Notes: generated by a model not told the origin, from the sequence alone. Numbered from the stretch's first letter, positions 25,001-33,896 are shown. The stretch: DNA of 48,807 bases from Acidisphaera sp. (GCA_019240635.1 JAFAYA010000084.1:1-48807); one strand, 5' to 3'. Translations and numbers: made by a program.

Positions 25001-26302
25001 CTCGTCGATGAAGACCTCGACCGCCTCGATCCCTTCGGCCGCGACCGCCCAGCCGCTGATGGTCAGCAGGCCGCGTACCGGCTCGGCCGCCTCATCGCCG
25101 TTCAGCGCCGGCCGGTCGATGTCGAATCGCAAATCCGCCGCCGCTGCCCGGATCAGGTCCTCGACCGACGGTTCGGCGCGCCTCCGGTCCTCCACCAGCA
25201 GCGAGAGCGGCACCTCACGCTGCTCGCCCGCACCGTTCTGCACCCGGACCAGCACGCGGTGCTCGCCCTCGAGCCGCCGCTCGACCGAGCGGGAAAAGCG
25301 GAAGCCGGCGCGCCGCGCGCTCGGGATACGCGGAAACCGGTTGCCGACATCGGGCCGGCTCCGCCCGATCTCCGCTTCGCCCACCGGCGTGCCGTCCAGC
25401 TCGACGGTGAGCGCGGTGATGCCGGACTCCGACACCGCCCAGCCGGCGACGGCCATCGCGCCGTCCGGGCGGAGGCTGAAGCTGTCGCAGCACACATGGA
25501 TGCTGCCGTCGCCGGCATGGACCTCCTGCGAGGTGACGGGTACCTCGAGCGGCCGGATGATCTGCCGGGTGACGCCGCCCTCGCACACCGCCTTCACGCG
25601 CACGGCGCATTGCGCCGCTTCCAGGCCGCCGACGTGCTGCGCCAGCCGGAAGCCGGAGACGCCGGCGTTCGGATACTGCGGATAGTTCGCCGCCACATCC
25701 GGCCGGCTGATGCCGAGTTCGGGCGCTTCGAGCGGCTCCTGGCCCAGGAACAGCGCCACCTCGCGCAGCGGCGTGAGGGCGGCGATCCAGCCGGCCAGGC
25801 GCAGGACGCCGCCGGCGTCGACGCGGGCGGTCTCGAGTGTGATGCGTAGCGGCCAAAGCTCCGGCGCTGAGCGGGCTGGCGCCGGCTGTCCGGCGGAGAC
25901 AGCGTCGGGGGTGGCAGGGGCGAGAGCGACGCTGCGCCGCGTCGACGCACCGCCTGGCGTGCGGACCGTCACGTGCAGGTGTCGGCGTGGCGCCTCGGCG
26001 ACCTCTTCGGTGAACCTGGCCGTGAAGGAGAAGCCGGAGTGGTCGGCGTGCGGGTAGTGCGGGAAACGCGCCGCGATGTCGGGCCGCGGCAGGCCATAGG
26101 TCGCGTAGCAGAGGAACGCATCATCCAGATGAACCGTGATCTCGGCGATCTCCTCATCGGCGATCACCCAGCCGCGGCCGCCAAGGACCGGACCGCGCGG
26201 CGCATCGGCCGCGTTCGGCTCCTCCACTTCCATCAGGATGAAGTCACCGCGCGGCAAGCGCGGTCCGGGGGGCGACCCAGCGAGGGGCCGGATCTCGTTC
26301 AT
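22052..26302 (-). CDS. Multidomain glycan-assembly protein: four beta-sandwich-like repeats, GT2 module and GT9 module
   Basis: This is a 1416-residue fusion. Residues 43-115, 170-240, 286-355 and 416-485 are four diverged repeats of the form GWA...I..V.V.LDG....A.LG..RPDVA..FP..P....SGF, which look like extracellular-type beta-sandwich modules. Residues 530-720 resemble the degenerate first half of O-antigen GT2 proteins (DADFIYSDERRYDPVLQAMR). Residues 765-1000 are a GT2 domain: VSIIIPT, FLLFLNDDVEV and GGFDEAHSVINNDLDFCLRA. Residues 1045-1400 are a GT9 heptosyltransferase-like domain: LALKLDHIGDFVLAFPALRR, VCVHPGVGTEMRQWP and GNNSGPQHVAAAVGVPTVGV. The ATG at 26302 overlaps the upstream stop (ATGA). 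The frame is open further upstream, but that part is shadow. No membrane anchor is seen, so it is probably cytoplasmic at the membrane. Confidence 0.85.
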   Translation of the reverse strand: MNEIRPLAGSPPGPRLPRGDFILMEVEEPNAADAPRGPVLGGRGWVIADEEIAEITVHLDDAFLCYATYGLPRPDIAARFPHYPHADHSGFSFTARFTEEVAEAPRRHLHVTVRTPGGASTRRSVALAPATPDAVSAGQPAPARSAPELWPLRITLETARVDAGGVLRLAGWIAALTPLREVALFLGQEPLEAPELGISRPDVAANYPQYPNAGVSGFRLAQHVGGLEAAQCAVRVKAVCEGGVTRQIIRPLEVPVTSQEVHAGDGSIHVCCDSFSLRPDGAMAVAGWAVSESGITALTVELDGTPVGEAEIGRSRPDVGNRFPRIPSARRAGFRFSRSVERRLEGEHRVLVRVQNGAGEQREVPLSLLVEDRRRAEPSVEDLIRAAAADLRFDIDRPALNGDEAAEPVRGLLTISGWAVAAEGIEAVEVFIDERSAGVAHLGIRREDIAALFPEIPGALLSGFALTVPQRLTGAHAVRVAARGQSGQAAERSFQVVAESAEQSTAHLTIRARVTQAEADLGLALLERLGSRPQFSVLIDPGPADASGRLEETLETLRRQAYGAWRAILPAAPERSTSDDPRIEIRAAAEALPWAAGPGPRFLIRLSAGDRLGADALLELAIESAFNPDADFIYSDERRYDPVLQAMRPFFKPDWSPDLLLSTNYVGRLWCASRDLLAASGLGDGASPAAGEYDAVLRLTDRARAIRHVRKILCERASDAAEPAESERRALAEAFARRGERAEILPGAAAGVYRARRVVGTEALVSIIIPTCASRGLVGDALRSIHERTAYPNVEIVCVDTIPEPDEAGWKPWLRENADQVIELSGPFNWSRFNNAAASAARGAFLLFLNDDVEVLSPDWLHALLEHAERPEVGVVGPLLLYPNGRVQHAGMFLSGSVGRHAFRFAPAEDPGPFGLALAQRNAIAVTGACMMVRRDVFDTLGGFDEAHSVINNDLDFCLRAWRAGRRVVFTPYAALTHHELASRAAISDMHDAQQFSDAWRHLFLKGDPFFSPRLLPGFDDYAPDTEPVEVLHAGHPIVSAERVRSILALKLDHIGDFVLAFPALRRLKQRFPAARLCVLGAKASKTLAALEPCIDEFIEFNFFHVRSALGGLDVGEAELADLRARLAPRRFDIAIDLRVQPETRHVLQYTGAGLLAGFEHGGRFPWLDVVLEWEGDTAFAAKRAHVSDRLLRLAETMAIACEPDRPTLPQAAAQRDPGLLRRLAGRALPRGFLRKQLVCVHPGVGTEMRQWPPASYAALIELLVREEDVHVLLIGVGEEAAIAEEVIAHLPDRSRVVSLVGRVGLAELPQVLRACALYVGNNSGPQHVAAAVGVPTVGVHSGNVDATEWAPVGDRAIAVRRKVLCSPCYIARPEDCHRGLACLHGISPGEVYRACRRMLRLGNDASNGTGAHTGS

Positions 26303-27060
26303 GTCAGCCGCCCCGGCCGGACCCCCTTGGCGGATCGTGCCGAGCGGGCCCGCGCCTTGGGCACAGGCGGGGCCGAAGGCCCGGCTGCGCCGGCGTTGGT
26401 GTAGGGCTGCACGACGTCGCGCACCGACGCCCACTGGCGAATCAGCTCCTCGAGCAGGCCCTCGATGCGAGCGATCCGCTCGTGCAGTTCGACCGGCGCG
26501 GCGGCCGGTGCATCGGCCGCCGCTGCGGTGGCCGCGGCCGAAATCGCCGAGAATGATGCGAGTTCCGCGTCTTCCAGTTCCGCCTCCGCCTCGGCCGGCG
26601 CGGCGGCGCCGTTCTCGGCGGTGCCGAACTGCGAAAGGAACCCGACCAGTCCATCCCAGCTCGTCACTCCCTGCAGCACGGCTTCCTGCGCCTCGTCCAG
26701 GACGAGCTGGCCCGCGAGCCAGGCGAGTTGGGGCGCGGACGGCGCCGGCGACAGCGCGGCATGCCGCAACGTCTCGCCGGCTCCGAGCGGGCGGGCGACC
26801 GCGTCCGCGAACTCCCGACTGCCCAGGAACGAGCGGATCATCGTCTCGATCGACTGGGTCTTGGCCTCCGCGATGACGAAGGAGTTCTCGGGGTTGCGGC
26901 CCAGGAACACCTGGTAGCACATCAGGACGTCGTAATCGTCGGCGGGCCGGGCCGCGCGGACGTGGAACGCAGGCGCGCTCCGCCGCTCATCCTCCGCGGT
27001 GCGTTTCCCGCTTGGCGACGGCGTCACCGGCCCGCGCGACCGGAGCGGCGATTTTCGCAC
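26299..27060 (-). CDS. Hypothetical protein with DUF4214-like segment, first gene of the glycan operon
   Basis: This is a 253-residue protein. Near residues 40-90 it reads DDYDVLMCYQVFLGRNPENS, later MIRSFLGSREFADAVARPLG, which recalls the YR.LLGR.Pd...fl.S.EF pattern of DUF4214-like modules often joined to glycosyltransferases or surface proteins. The middle is Ala/Glu-rich and probably disordered. A likely short coiled coil (ELHERIARIEGLLEELIRQW) follows near residue 205, and the tail is basic. It overlaps the giant fusion gene by 4 bp. The function is unknown; a scaffold for the downstream transferases is a guess. The start could be as late as the Met in VLMCYQ, but the extension has normal codon use. 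Confidence 0.65.
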   Translation of the reverse strand: MRKSPLRSRGPVTPSPSGKRTAEDERRSAPAFHVRAARPADDYDVLMCYQVFLGRNPENSFVIAEAKTQSIETMIRSFLGSREFADAVARPLGAGETLRHAALSPAPSAPQLAWLAGQLVLDEAQEAVLQGVTSWDGLVGFLSQFGTAENGAAAPAEAEAELEDAELASFSAISAAATAAAADAPAAAPVELHERIARIEGLLEELIRQWASVRDVVQPYTNAGAAGPSAPPVPKARARSARSAKGVRPGRLT

Positions 27061-27166
27061 CCGGATGTCCTCTGCAAGTCACGCCGCCAGTCATGCGGCG
27101 CAGAAAGGCAACTCGGATGCCTCCTGATCACATGGCACAAGCGCCCGCTTTCCCCCGCGTTTTGGT

Positions 27167-27205
27167 CGGTCATGCCGTCCTATATTGGACGGCCGGCCAT
27201 GACCG
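27167..27205. promoter_or_regulatory. Complex inverted repeat in the 357-bp intergenic region
   Basis: CCGTCC-TATATT-GGACGG (27175-27192) is a perfect 6-bp inverted repeat around an AT-rich centre. It is nested in CGGTCATG (27167-27174) and CATGACCG (27198-27205), an 8-bp outer pair with a 5-nt asymmetry. A further ATTGGAC (27184) pairs with GTCCAAT (27214). The region 27061-27417 lies between the glycan operon start and the lipoprotein operon end, both on the minus strand. It is therefore the place for the glycan promoter and the lipoprotein terminator. No gene is convincing there. Confidence 0.45.
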
Positions 27206-27417
27206 GTTCGAGTGTCCAATCCAAGTGGTCTGAAGATTCAGAGGTTACTATCTCGCCGCCGCCGGTGGAACCCCATGTATGCAGACCGTTCCGCCGATGC
27301 GCGCGGCGGGCGAGCGGCCGCACAGCATCCTCCTGTCCGAAGGGCGCCGCCGCTCGGAGCGGCGCAGGCGGCGTTCGATCGTTCTTCAGAATATCGTGAG
27401 CCGGGCGCCCGTGGCGG

Positions 27418-27945
27418 TCAGCGGCTGATGTGCTGGAAATACCCCCAGCGTTCCGTCGCCGGTTCTGCCTCCGCCCACTTCCAGCCCCGCGTGTCGCGGC
27501 ACGCGTCGGTGACGTAGGGCGTGCGGCGCAGATGGGCCGGCCGCCCCTCGTCAACCGTAAACAAAACTTCCTTGCACTGCGTCAGCGGCGTCTCGATCAG
27601 CCGCACGACCTGCATCTGTCCGTGCTCGTTGTCGAATTCCGGGATGTCGTGCACGATCTGCCAGGAGCGGGTCTCGCCGAGCTGCATCTGACCGACGGCT
27701 TTGGCGATCTCGTCCTGCTCGGCGTTCTGGCGGACGCGGGCGATGTAGTTCTGCAGCTCATCGATGCCGGCGTTCACCCCGACGGCGATGGCGAAGCCGA
27801 CGACCGGGTTGGTCGTGGCGGTTCCGGCGGCCGCCCCGGCCGCGGCCCCGGCGATCGCGCCGACGGCGCGGCAGGCCCCGAGAGCCAGGGGCAGAAGGAG
27901 CAGCAGCGGCATGGCCCGGCGCACGGCCACGGCGCCGGCGGTCAC
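27418..27945 (-). CDS. Lipoprotein, tandem paralog 2
   Basis: This encodes a 175-residue predicted lipoprotein. The GTG at 27945 overlaps the upstream paralog stop (GTGA) and yields a basic n-region, a hydrophobic core and the lipobox LGAC (Cys25). An internal ATG at 27912 would give a weaker signal. A Gly/Ala-rich stretch (AIAGAAAGAAAGTATTNPVV) follows, resembling glycine-zipper membrane-inserting segments. The C-terminal domain shares a clear pattern with its neighbour: EQDEIA, W.I.HDIP, NEHG, CKEVLFTVD and a final AEPATERWG. The function is unknown; the residue before the lipidated Cys suggests outer-membrane sorting only weakly. Confidence 0.75.
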   Translation of the reverse strand: MTAGAVAVRRAMPLLLLLPLALGACRAVGAIAGAAAGAAAGTATTNPVVGFAIAVGVNAGIDELQNYIARVRQNAEQDEIAKAVGQMQLGETRSWQIVHDIPEFDNEHGQMQVVRLIETPLTQCKEVLFTVDEGRPAHLRRTPYVTDACRDTRGWKWAEAEPATERWGYFQHISR

Positions 27946-28478
27946 TGCAGGGTTCCCCACCGCGATGTGGCGGGCTCCGCGGTCGCCCAGCGCCAGACGG
28001 CGCCGTCCCGGCAGACCGCGGCGACGTAGAAGGCGCGCTGCACCCCGGCCCGGCGCGGGTGGTCGACCGAGAAGACGATCTCCTTGCACTCGAGCTCGGC
28101 GCCCCCGATCGCCCGGCTGACCGCGACCTCGCCGTGCTCGTTCGCCTCGATCGGGATGTCGTGTGAGACTCGCCAGGGGGCGACGCCGCCGACCGGCAGC
28201 GGCCCGGCCGCCGCGGCGATCTGGTCCTGCTCGGCCCGGTGGACGCGCCGCTCGACATAGCTGAGGCCCGTGGATGCGAGGGACTGCACGCCGAGCCCGA
28301 TCGCCGCGGTGACGGTGCCATTGCGGGTAATCCCGCTCGAGATCCCGGCGCCGGCCAATCCCGCCGCGTCGGACGTTCCCTCCGTCAGCACAGCGCCGCA
28401 ACCGCTCAGGCCGAGCAGCAGGAGGACGGGGACGAGCGCGCCGAGGGCGCGGAGCGGTTGCGGCATTCGGGACGTCAT
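27942..28478 (-). CDS. Lipoprotein, tandem paralog 1
   Basis: This encodes a 178-residue predicted lipoprotein with signal peptide MTSRMPQPLRALGALVPVLL and lipobox LSGC (Cys27). The mature part begins with a Gly/Ser/Ala-rich segment. The conserved domain follows: HRAEQDQIAAAAG, APWRVSHDIPIEANEHGEV, ECKEIVFSVD, and CRDGAVWRWATAEPATSRWG. It is clearly a diverged duplicate of the downstream gene, and the two are translationally coupled. The ATG at 28478 is preferred; 28466 is a possible alternative, and the open frame extends to 28616 without adding a sensible signal. I do not recognise the family. The divergent pseudogene starts 152 bp upstream. Confidence 0.75.
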   Translation of the reverse strand: MTSRMPQPLRALGALVPVLLLLGLSGCGAVLTEGTSDAAGLAGAGISSGITRNGTVTAAIGLGVQSLASTGLSYVERRVHRAEQDQIAAAAGPLPVGGVAPWRVSHDIPIEANEHGEVAVSRAIGGAELECKEIVFSVDHPRRAGVQRAFYVAAVCRDGAVWRWATAEPATSRWGTLQ

Positions 28479-28630
28479 CCTCACCCGGCGATCCCCGGAC
28501 CATACGGAGTCCGACCGAGTCCTTCCAGAGCGGGGGTAAAAGCGCCTTGCCGACCTCGCATTCCGCCGACCGGCTTCGCCTCGACGCCGCGCAGCCGTAA
28601 GCTGGCCCGCCCACAACGGAAGGGAGCGAG

Positions 28631-30195
28631 GTGAAGCCGCGCGACGCCATCACGCAGATCGCCAGGATGATCTCCCGCGAGATCGCATCCGGGTCTGGGC
28701 CAAGCGATGACGCAATGGCCGTCGGCACGAGGCTCGCCGGGGCCGGCCTCACCGTCGAGATCGCCCGCTGTCTGCTCGCCGAGGCCGGCCGCAAGCGCCC
28801 GGACGATCGCATGGTGACCGCATACGGCTTCCTGCTCTAGACGGCGCTCAACGAGCTGCGGCTCGAGCCCGGCGGCGGCGATGTCGCTGCCGGGCGGGCG
28901 ATCGGCGGGGTACGTTCGACGATCGGACGGTTACTCACCGAGAGCCCGGTCGGGCCGGCTGCGATCATGCTGGTGGCGCGCGCCTTCTCGCGAGCGGATC
29001 TCGAGCCTGGACCAGCGCTGCAGCGGGCGATGCTCGGGGCAGTGGAAGCCCAGGTCGCCGAGACGGCGGTGCCGGATATCGGGCAGCTCTTCGAGCAGTT
29101 CGCCGAACTCGCGGCAGCGCTGGACAACGATCCATTCGCGATCCACGCGGAGCGGTGCTTCCGGCGGAGCATCAGGCCGCCATGGCGGGGGCGCTTGCCG
29201 TGGCGGGCAGCGAAGCGATGCGCGAGGCCGCGCTCGGCTTCGCGCTGGCGGCCGACCCGGCGACTGGCGCAGCGGCGCTCGCCGCGCTGGCGCAGGCGGA
29301 AGCGCCGGTCTCCGGTGCCACGGTGGAGCGCCTGGTGAGGCTGCGGTCTTGGCCGTCGCCGGCCCGCCAGGGCCCGATCGACGCGGCGATCCGCGCGGTG
29401 CGCGCTCGATCCAAGCCGCCCCTCCCGGCGGGCCGGCCGGAAATCCGCCGCTTGCTGGCCTCGCTTTGCGACGGCGCCGGAGCGCAGAGCCTGTTCGCGC
29501 TGCTCAGGAAGGGCCGCCGCTACATCCTGGCCTCCGTGCTGCTGAAATCGGAGACCGGTGTCGCCGATGTCGTGTTGCAGCGCGACCTCCGCAAGGCCGA
29601 CGCGGACGGAATGGTCGGAACCATCGTCGCCGAGATCAAGGCGGTGCCGGTCAGCCTCGGCTTTGTCGAGCGGCGGCTGGCCGATGCCCTCGCCGGCAAC
29701 GTGGCCCGCGACGTGCCGCCGCCGTTCGGTTTGCTTGAGGTCGTCGAGGCGCTCGGCCTGGGACCGCTCGCGCCCGAAACCCATACGCCGGACGCGTTGG
29801 CCGAGACGCTGCTGCCGGAGCTGGCGCCGGAGCGGACCGACGCGGCGTGCCTGCTGGCCGCGCATCGCGCGTCGGCTGCCTGGCCACGCCGCTACGCGAC
29901 GCTCGCCTCCTGGTTCGAGGGCGGCGAGGCCGTCGAGGCGCTGCTGCGACCGCTGCGGACGCGACGACAGCGGCTGGAGGCGGTGACGATCCGATTGCTG
30001 CCGGAGCGGCGCCGCTTTTGGGCGGAGCGCTGCGCCTGGATGGCGGCGACCCTCAAGGAGGGCGCCGCGCCGGACGGGGCCTGGATCGAGTTCGCGCTCG
30101 TAGCCCGCGACCTCGCCGGAGAGCGGCCGCTCTCCGGGATGCCGCTGATGGCAATGATTGCGGCGGCGACGGTGGACAACTTCGCCCGGCGCTGA
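28631..30195 (+). pseudogene. Broken gene: in-frame TAG and a frameshift in one about 520-residue helical protein
   Basis: A GTG at 28631 with AAGGGAG upstream opens a 69-residue frame that stops at TAG 28838-28840. The same frame then continues as protein-like sequence (TALNELRLEPGGG, AAIMLVARAFSRADLEPG, LFEQFAELAAALDNDPF) to about 29150. It then loses sense exactly where another frame (PAEHQAAMAGALAVAGSEAM ... DGMVGTIVAEIKAVPVSLGF ...) takes over and runs to 30195. The simplest reading is one ancestral gene with a nonsense mutation and a single-base indel near 29145-29160. The deduced protein is Ala/Leu/Arg-rich and helical, possibly a solenoid; I do not recognise it. The last frame (29155-30195, 346 residues) could still be expressed from an internal start. 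Confidence 0.65.
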
Positions 30196-30272
30196 GGCTC
30201 GGTCCGCACCTCGCGATCGGGCCGACGCCGTGGTAAGCCGGTGCCGCGCGCGCCCCGGCCGGAGATGCCAGC

Positions 30273-30893
30273 ATGATGTCTGCCGAGCTCTATCTGGCCT
30301 TCGTTCTGGCGAGCAGCGTGCTCATGCTGATCCCCGGGCCGAACGTCGCCGTCATCGTCGCCAACAGCGTGGCGTACGGCACGCGCTACGGCCTGCTCAC
30401 CGTCGCCGGCACCAGCTCCGCTATGCTGCCGCAGCTGTGCCTGACGGCGCTCGGCATGACCGCGGTGCTCGGCGGGCTGGCGCAATGGTTCGGCTGGGTG
30501 CGCTGGGTCGGGGCCGCGTATCTGATCGTGCTCGGCGTACGGCAGTGGCGGCAGCGCCCGGTCGATCTGACGCTGGTCCGCGCCCAGCCGCGCTCGGTGC
30601 GGGCGATCTACTGGCGGGGGTTCCTGGTTTCGTTGAGCAATCCGAAGACGCTGCTGTTCTACAGCGCCTTTTTTCCGCAATTTTTGGACGCGAGGGCGGG
30701 CCTGCTGCCGCAAATGGCGCTGCTCGCCGCCACGTTCCTGGCCGTCGCCCTGATCTGGGACAGCGCCTGGGCGTTGCTGGCGGGTCGGGCGCGCGCCCTG
30801 CTGGCGGCGCACGGGCGGCTGCGCAACCGGCTGACCGGCGGCATCCTGATCGGCGCCGGCGCCGGCCTGGCGGCGGTGCGGCACGGCGGCTGA
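30273..30893 (+). CDS. LysE-family amino-acid exporter
   Basis: This is a 206-residue inner-membrane protein with about six hydrophobic helices. The family signature LMLIPGPNVAVIVANSVAYG lies at the start, and GFLVSLSNPKTLLFYSAFFP, the conserved Asn-Pro-Lys helix, near residue 120. It matches the RhtB/LysE translocators, which export amino acids such as homoserine, threonine or lysine; the substrate cannot be told from the sequence. A GGAG about 8 bp upstream supports the ATG at 30273 (ATGATG). It stands alone between the broken gene and the convergent priA. Confidence 0.9.
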   Translation: MMSAELYLAFVLASSVLMLIPGPNVAVIVANSVAYGTRYGLLTVAGTSSAMLPQLCLTALGMTAVLGGLAQWFGWVRWVGAAYLIVLGVRQWRQRPVDLTLVRAQPRSVRAIYWRGFLVSLSNPKTLLFYSAFFPQFLDARAGLLPQMALLAATFLAVALIWDSAWALLAGRARALLAAHGRLRNRLTGGILIGAGAGLAAVRHGG

Positions 30894-30951
30894 CCGTTCC
30901 ACCCGCCGAAGCGGGCAGGATGCGACGGCGCTCCCACTCGCCCGGCGGAAG

Positions 30952-33171
30952 TCACAGGAACGAGACGGGATCGACGTCGACGTCCACCCGCACGCCGCGC
31001 GGCACCGCCACCGCATCGAGCCAGCGTCGCAGCAGCGGCTGCACGGCGATGTCGCGGCGGGTCTTCAGCAGCAGCCGCCGGCGGTGCCGGCCGCGCAGAA
31101 TGGCAAGCGGCGCCGGCGCCGGGCCCAGCACCGTGACGCCCTCGGCGGACGGCGCGGCGCGACCGAGGTCATGGGCGGCGCGGTCGGCGTCCTCGGCGTG
31201 GTCGGCACTGACGATCAGCGCGGCGAGCCGGCCGAACGGCGGCCAGTGGCCGGGCCGGCGCATCTCTGCCTCCTCCGCCATGAAGGTGTCGAGACTGCCG
31301 CTCACCAGGGCGCGCATCACCGGGTGCTCGGGGGAAAACGTCTGCAGCAGCACGCGCCCCGGCGCCTCGGCCCGCCCGGCCCGCCCGGCGACCTGGTGCA
31401 GCAGCTGCACGGTCCGCTCGGCCGCGCGCAGATCGCCGCCCGCCAGGCCGAGATCGGCGTCGACCACGCCGACCAGCGTCAGATGCGGAAAGTGCCAGCC
31501 CTTGGCGACGATCTGCGTGCCGATGATCAGATCGACCTCGCGCGCCTCGATCGCGTGCGCCGCCTGCGCCGCGGCCTGCGGCCCCGGCACGGTGTCGCTC
31601 GCCATGACCAGGCGGCGCGCCGCGGGAAAGCGCTCGGCCGCCTCTTCGGTGATGCGCTCCACGCCCGGGCCGACCGGCGTCAGGCTATGCTCGGCGCCGC
31701 AGGCCGGGCAGGTCGGCGGGATCGGCTCGACATGGCCGCAATGGTGGCAGGCGAGCTGGCGGCGGGCGCGGTGCTCGACCAGCCAGGCCGTGCAGTTCGG
31801 ACACTGCATGCGGTGGCCGCAGGCGCGGCACAGCGTCAGCGGCGCGTAGCCGCGGCGATTGAGGAACAGCATCGCCTGCTCACCGCGGGCGAACGTGTCT
31901 TCGAGCGCCGCGAGCAGCGGCGGCGCCAGGAATTTCCCCCGCTCCGGCGGGTGCTCGCGCAGGTCGATAGCGGCGATCTCCGGCAGGCGGGCGCCGCCGT
32001 GCCGGTGCGGCAGAGTCAGGCGGCGGTAGCGTCCGGCCTCGACGTTGGCGACCGTCTCCAGGCTCGGGGTTGCCGAGACCAGCACCGCCGGCGCCTCGCA
32101 CAGCCGGGCCCGAACCACCGCCATGTCGCGGGCGTGATAGACGACGCCGTCCTCCTGCTTGAAGGCGGTCTCGTGCTCCTCGTCGACGACGATCAGGCCG
32201 GGATCGGGGAATGGCAGGAACAGCGCCGAGCGCGCGCCGACCACCACGGGCGCCTGCCCGGCCGCCACAGCGCGCCAGGTAAGCCGGCGCGTGCGCGAGG
32301 TCAGGTCGGAGTGCCAGACCGCCGGGGCGACCGCGAAGCGGCGCTCGAACCGCTCGAGCCACTGCGAGGAGAGCGCGATCTCCGGCAGCAGCACCAGCGC
32401 CTGCCGGCCCTGGCGCAGGCACTCGGCCACGGCCTCCAGATAGACCTCGGTCTTGCCCGAGCCGGTCACCCCGTCCAGCACGGTGACCGAGAAGCCGCGC
32501 GCCGCCACCGCCTCCCGCAGTGCGGCGGACGCGTTGCGCTGCTCGGCGGAGAGCGCCGGGCCCGGCTGGTCGGGGTCGGGTGCCGCGAAGCCGGGCAGCG
32601 GCAGGGCAGCCGGTGCCAGCAGGCCGGCATCGGCCATGCCGCGGATGACGCCGGCGCCGACACCGGCCGCGCGGGCGAGCGCTGCGGTGCTGCGTGGCTC
32701 AGCCTCGCCGAGGGCGGCAAGCACACGCCGGCGCGCTTCGGTCAGGCGGGTCTCCAGCATGGTCTCGGCCCGCCGCCAGCCGGTCGGTGGCGCGTCCGGC
32801 CGCAGCGCGTTGATGCGCAGCGCCATCGCCATCACCTCGCCTGGCGGCGCCAGCGTGTAGGCGGCGACCCAGTCGATGAAGCGCCGCATCGCCGGCTGCA
32901 TCGGCGGGGTCTCCAGCACCGCCGCAACCGGCTTGAGCTTGCGCTCCGGCACCGGGTCGCCGGCCGGCGCGTCCCACACGACGCCGACCTCCTCGCGCCG
33001 GTTCAGCGGCACCAGCACGAGGTCGCCGGGACGCGGATCGAGGCCCGCCGGCACCCGGTAGTCGAACGGGCCGGCGAAGGGATAGGGCAGCAGCACCGGG
33101 ATCCGCCCAGGGACATGCCCCGACACGCCCCCCGGGACGCGCCGGCCGCGCTTCCGGTCGGCTGGCCTCAT
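30952..33171 (-). CDS. priA: Primosomal replication protein N' (PriA helicase)
   Basis: This is a superfamily 2 DNA helicase that restarts stalled replication forks, about 739 residues (family about 730). The N-terminal DNA-binding domain begins [20 protein letters not shown]. Walker A is in [13 protein letters not shown], the DEEH box in [16 protein letters not shown]. Zinc-binding cysteines are in [17 protein letters not shown] and [19 protein letters not shown], and the C-terminal helicase motifs in [14 protein letters not shown] and [16 protein letters not shown]. The start is uncertain: ATG at 33171, TTG at 33189, or a later GTG before GRIPVLL. The basic head of about 30 residues is not part of the conserved fold. 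It is divergent from DUF484, with 101 bp between. Confidence 0.93.
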   Translation of the reverse strand: MRPADRKRGRRVPGGVSGHVPGRIPVLLPYPFAGPFDYRVPAGLDPRPGDLVLVPLNRREEVGVVWDAPAGDPVPERKLKPVAAVLETPPMQPAMRRFIDWVAAYTLAPPGEVMAMALRINALRPDAPPTGWRRAETMLETRLTEARRRVLAALGEAEPRSTAALARAAGVGAGVIRGMADAGLLAPAALPLPGFAAPDPDQPGPALSAEQRNASAALREAVAARGFSVTVLDGVTGSGKTEVYLEAVAECLRQGRQALVLLPEIALSSQWLERFERRFAVAPAVWHSDLTSRTRRLTWRAVAAGQAPVVVGARSALFLPFPDPGLIVVDEEHETAFKQEDGVVYHARDMAVVRARLCEAPAVLVSATPSLETVANVEAGRYRRLTLPHRHGGARLPEIAAIDLREHPPERGKFLAPPLLAALEDTFARGEQAMLFLNRRGYAPLTLCRACGHRMQCPNCTAWLVEHRARRQLACHHCGHVEPIPPTCPACGAEHSLTPVGPGVERITEEAAERFPAARRLVMASDTVPGPQAAAQAAHAIEAREVDLIIGTQIVAKGWHFPHLTLVGVVDADLGLAGGDLRAAERTVQLLHQVAGRAGRAEAPGRVLLQTFSPEHPVMRALVSGSLDTFMAEEAEMRRPGHWPPFGRLAALIVSADHAEDADRAAHDLGRAAPSAEGVTVLGPAPAPLAILRGRHRRRLLLKTRRDIAVQPLLRRWLDAVAVPRGVRVDVDVDPVSFL

Positions 33172-33272
33172 CCTGTATCGTCCGTCCAACCGATCCGGGA
33201 CCCGCGCATGCCGCCTACCGATACCGCCCCGCCGCAGCAGATCAAGGCGCCGGCCGTTCCGGCCCGCGCCTG

Positions 33273-33896
33273 ATGGAGCCGGCGGAGGTCACCGCCTTCC
33301 TGCGCGCGAACCCGTCCTGGCTCGCCGACAACCCCGATCTCTACCGGATGCTGGCCCCGCCGATCCGGCTGCACGGTGATCGGCTCGCCGATCACATGGC
33401 GGCGATGCTGCGTGCCGAGCGCGCGGCCGCCGCCCAGGTGGTCTCGGCCGGCCGCGCCGCCGCGGGGCTCGCCGCGCGGGTGCAGGAGGCGGTGCTCGCG
33501 CTGATGCGCGCCGACGACCCCGAGGAGTGCGTCGCCGCCGAATTCGCCGGCCTGCTGGCGGTGGACGCCGCGTCGTTGTGCCTCGAGCGACACCGCCGAG
33601 GCGCCCGCCTGCTGCCGCGCGGGCTCGTCGGCTGCCTGCTCGGCGGCCGGGACGTGGTGTTCCGCGAAACGCCGGATGACGCGCCGCTGCTGCACGCCGA
33701 GGCGGCGATGCTGGCGCGCCACGACGCGCTCGTGCGGGTGCCGCTGGCCGGCGAGCCGGCGCTGCTGGCGCTGGTCGCGCGCGACCGGCGGGTGCTGGAG
33801 CCCGGGCAGGGCACCGCGGCCCTCGCCTTCCTCGGCCGCGCCGTCGCTGCCGCGCTGGAGCGTGATCGCCCGAACCGGACTCGGCCGAGGGCGTGA
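33273..33896 (+). CDS. DUF484 family protein
   Basis: This 207-residue protein begins [20 protein letters not shown], the hallmark of DUF484, followed by a helix and a GAF-like C-terminal half ([20 protein letters not shown]). DUF484 genes commonly precede xerC (dapF-yigA-xerC in E. coli), and the same order is kept here with a 4-bp GTGA overlap into xerC. A role connected with chromosome dimer resolution is suggested only by this context. It follows a 21-codon frame whose TGA overlaps this ATG. Confidence 0.9.
   Translation: MEPAEVTAFLRANPSWLADNPDLYRMLAPPIRLHGDRLADHMAAMLRAERAAAAQVVSAGRAAAGLAARVQEAVLALMRADDPEECVAAEFAGLLAVDAASLCLERHRRGARLLPRGLVGCLLGGRDVVFRETPDDAPLLHAEAAMLARHDALVRVPLAGEPALLALVARDRRVLEPGQGTAALAFLGRAVAAALERDRPNRTRPRA

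Noticed and set aside
33208-33273. A 21-codon frame ([21 protein letters not shown]) whose TGA overlaps the DUF484 ATG.
   Set aside because: No Shine-Dalgarno and a Pro/Ala composition expected by chance; it could be a leader peptide but nothing besides the overlap supports it.
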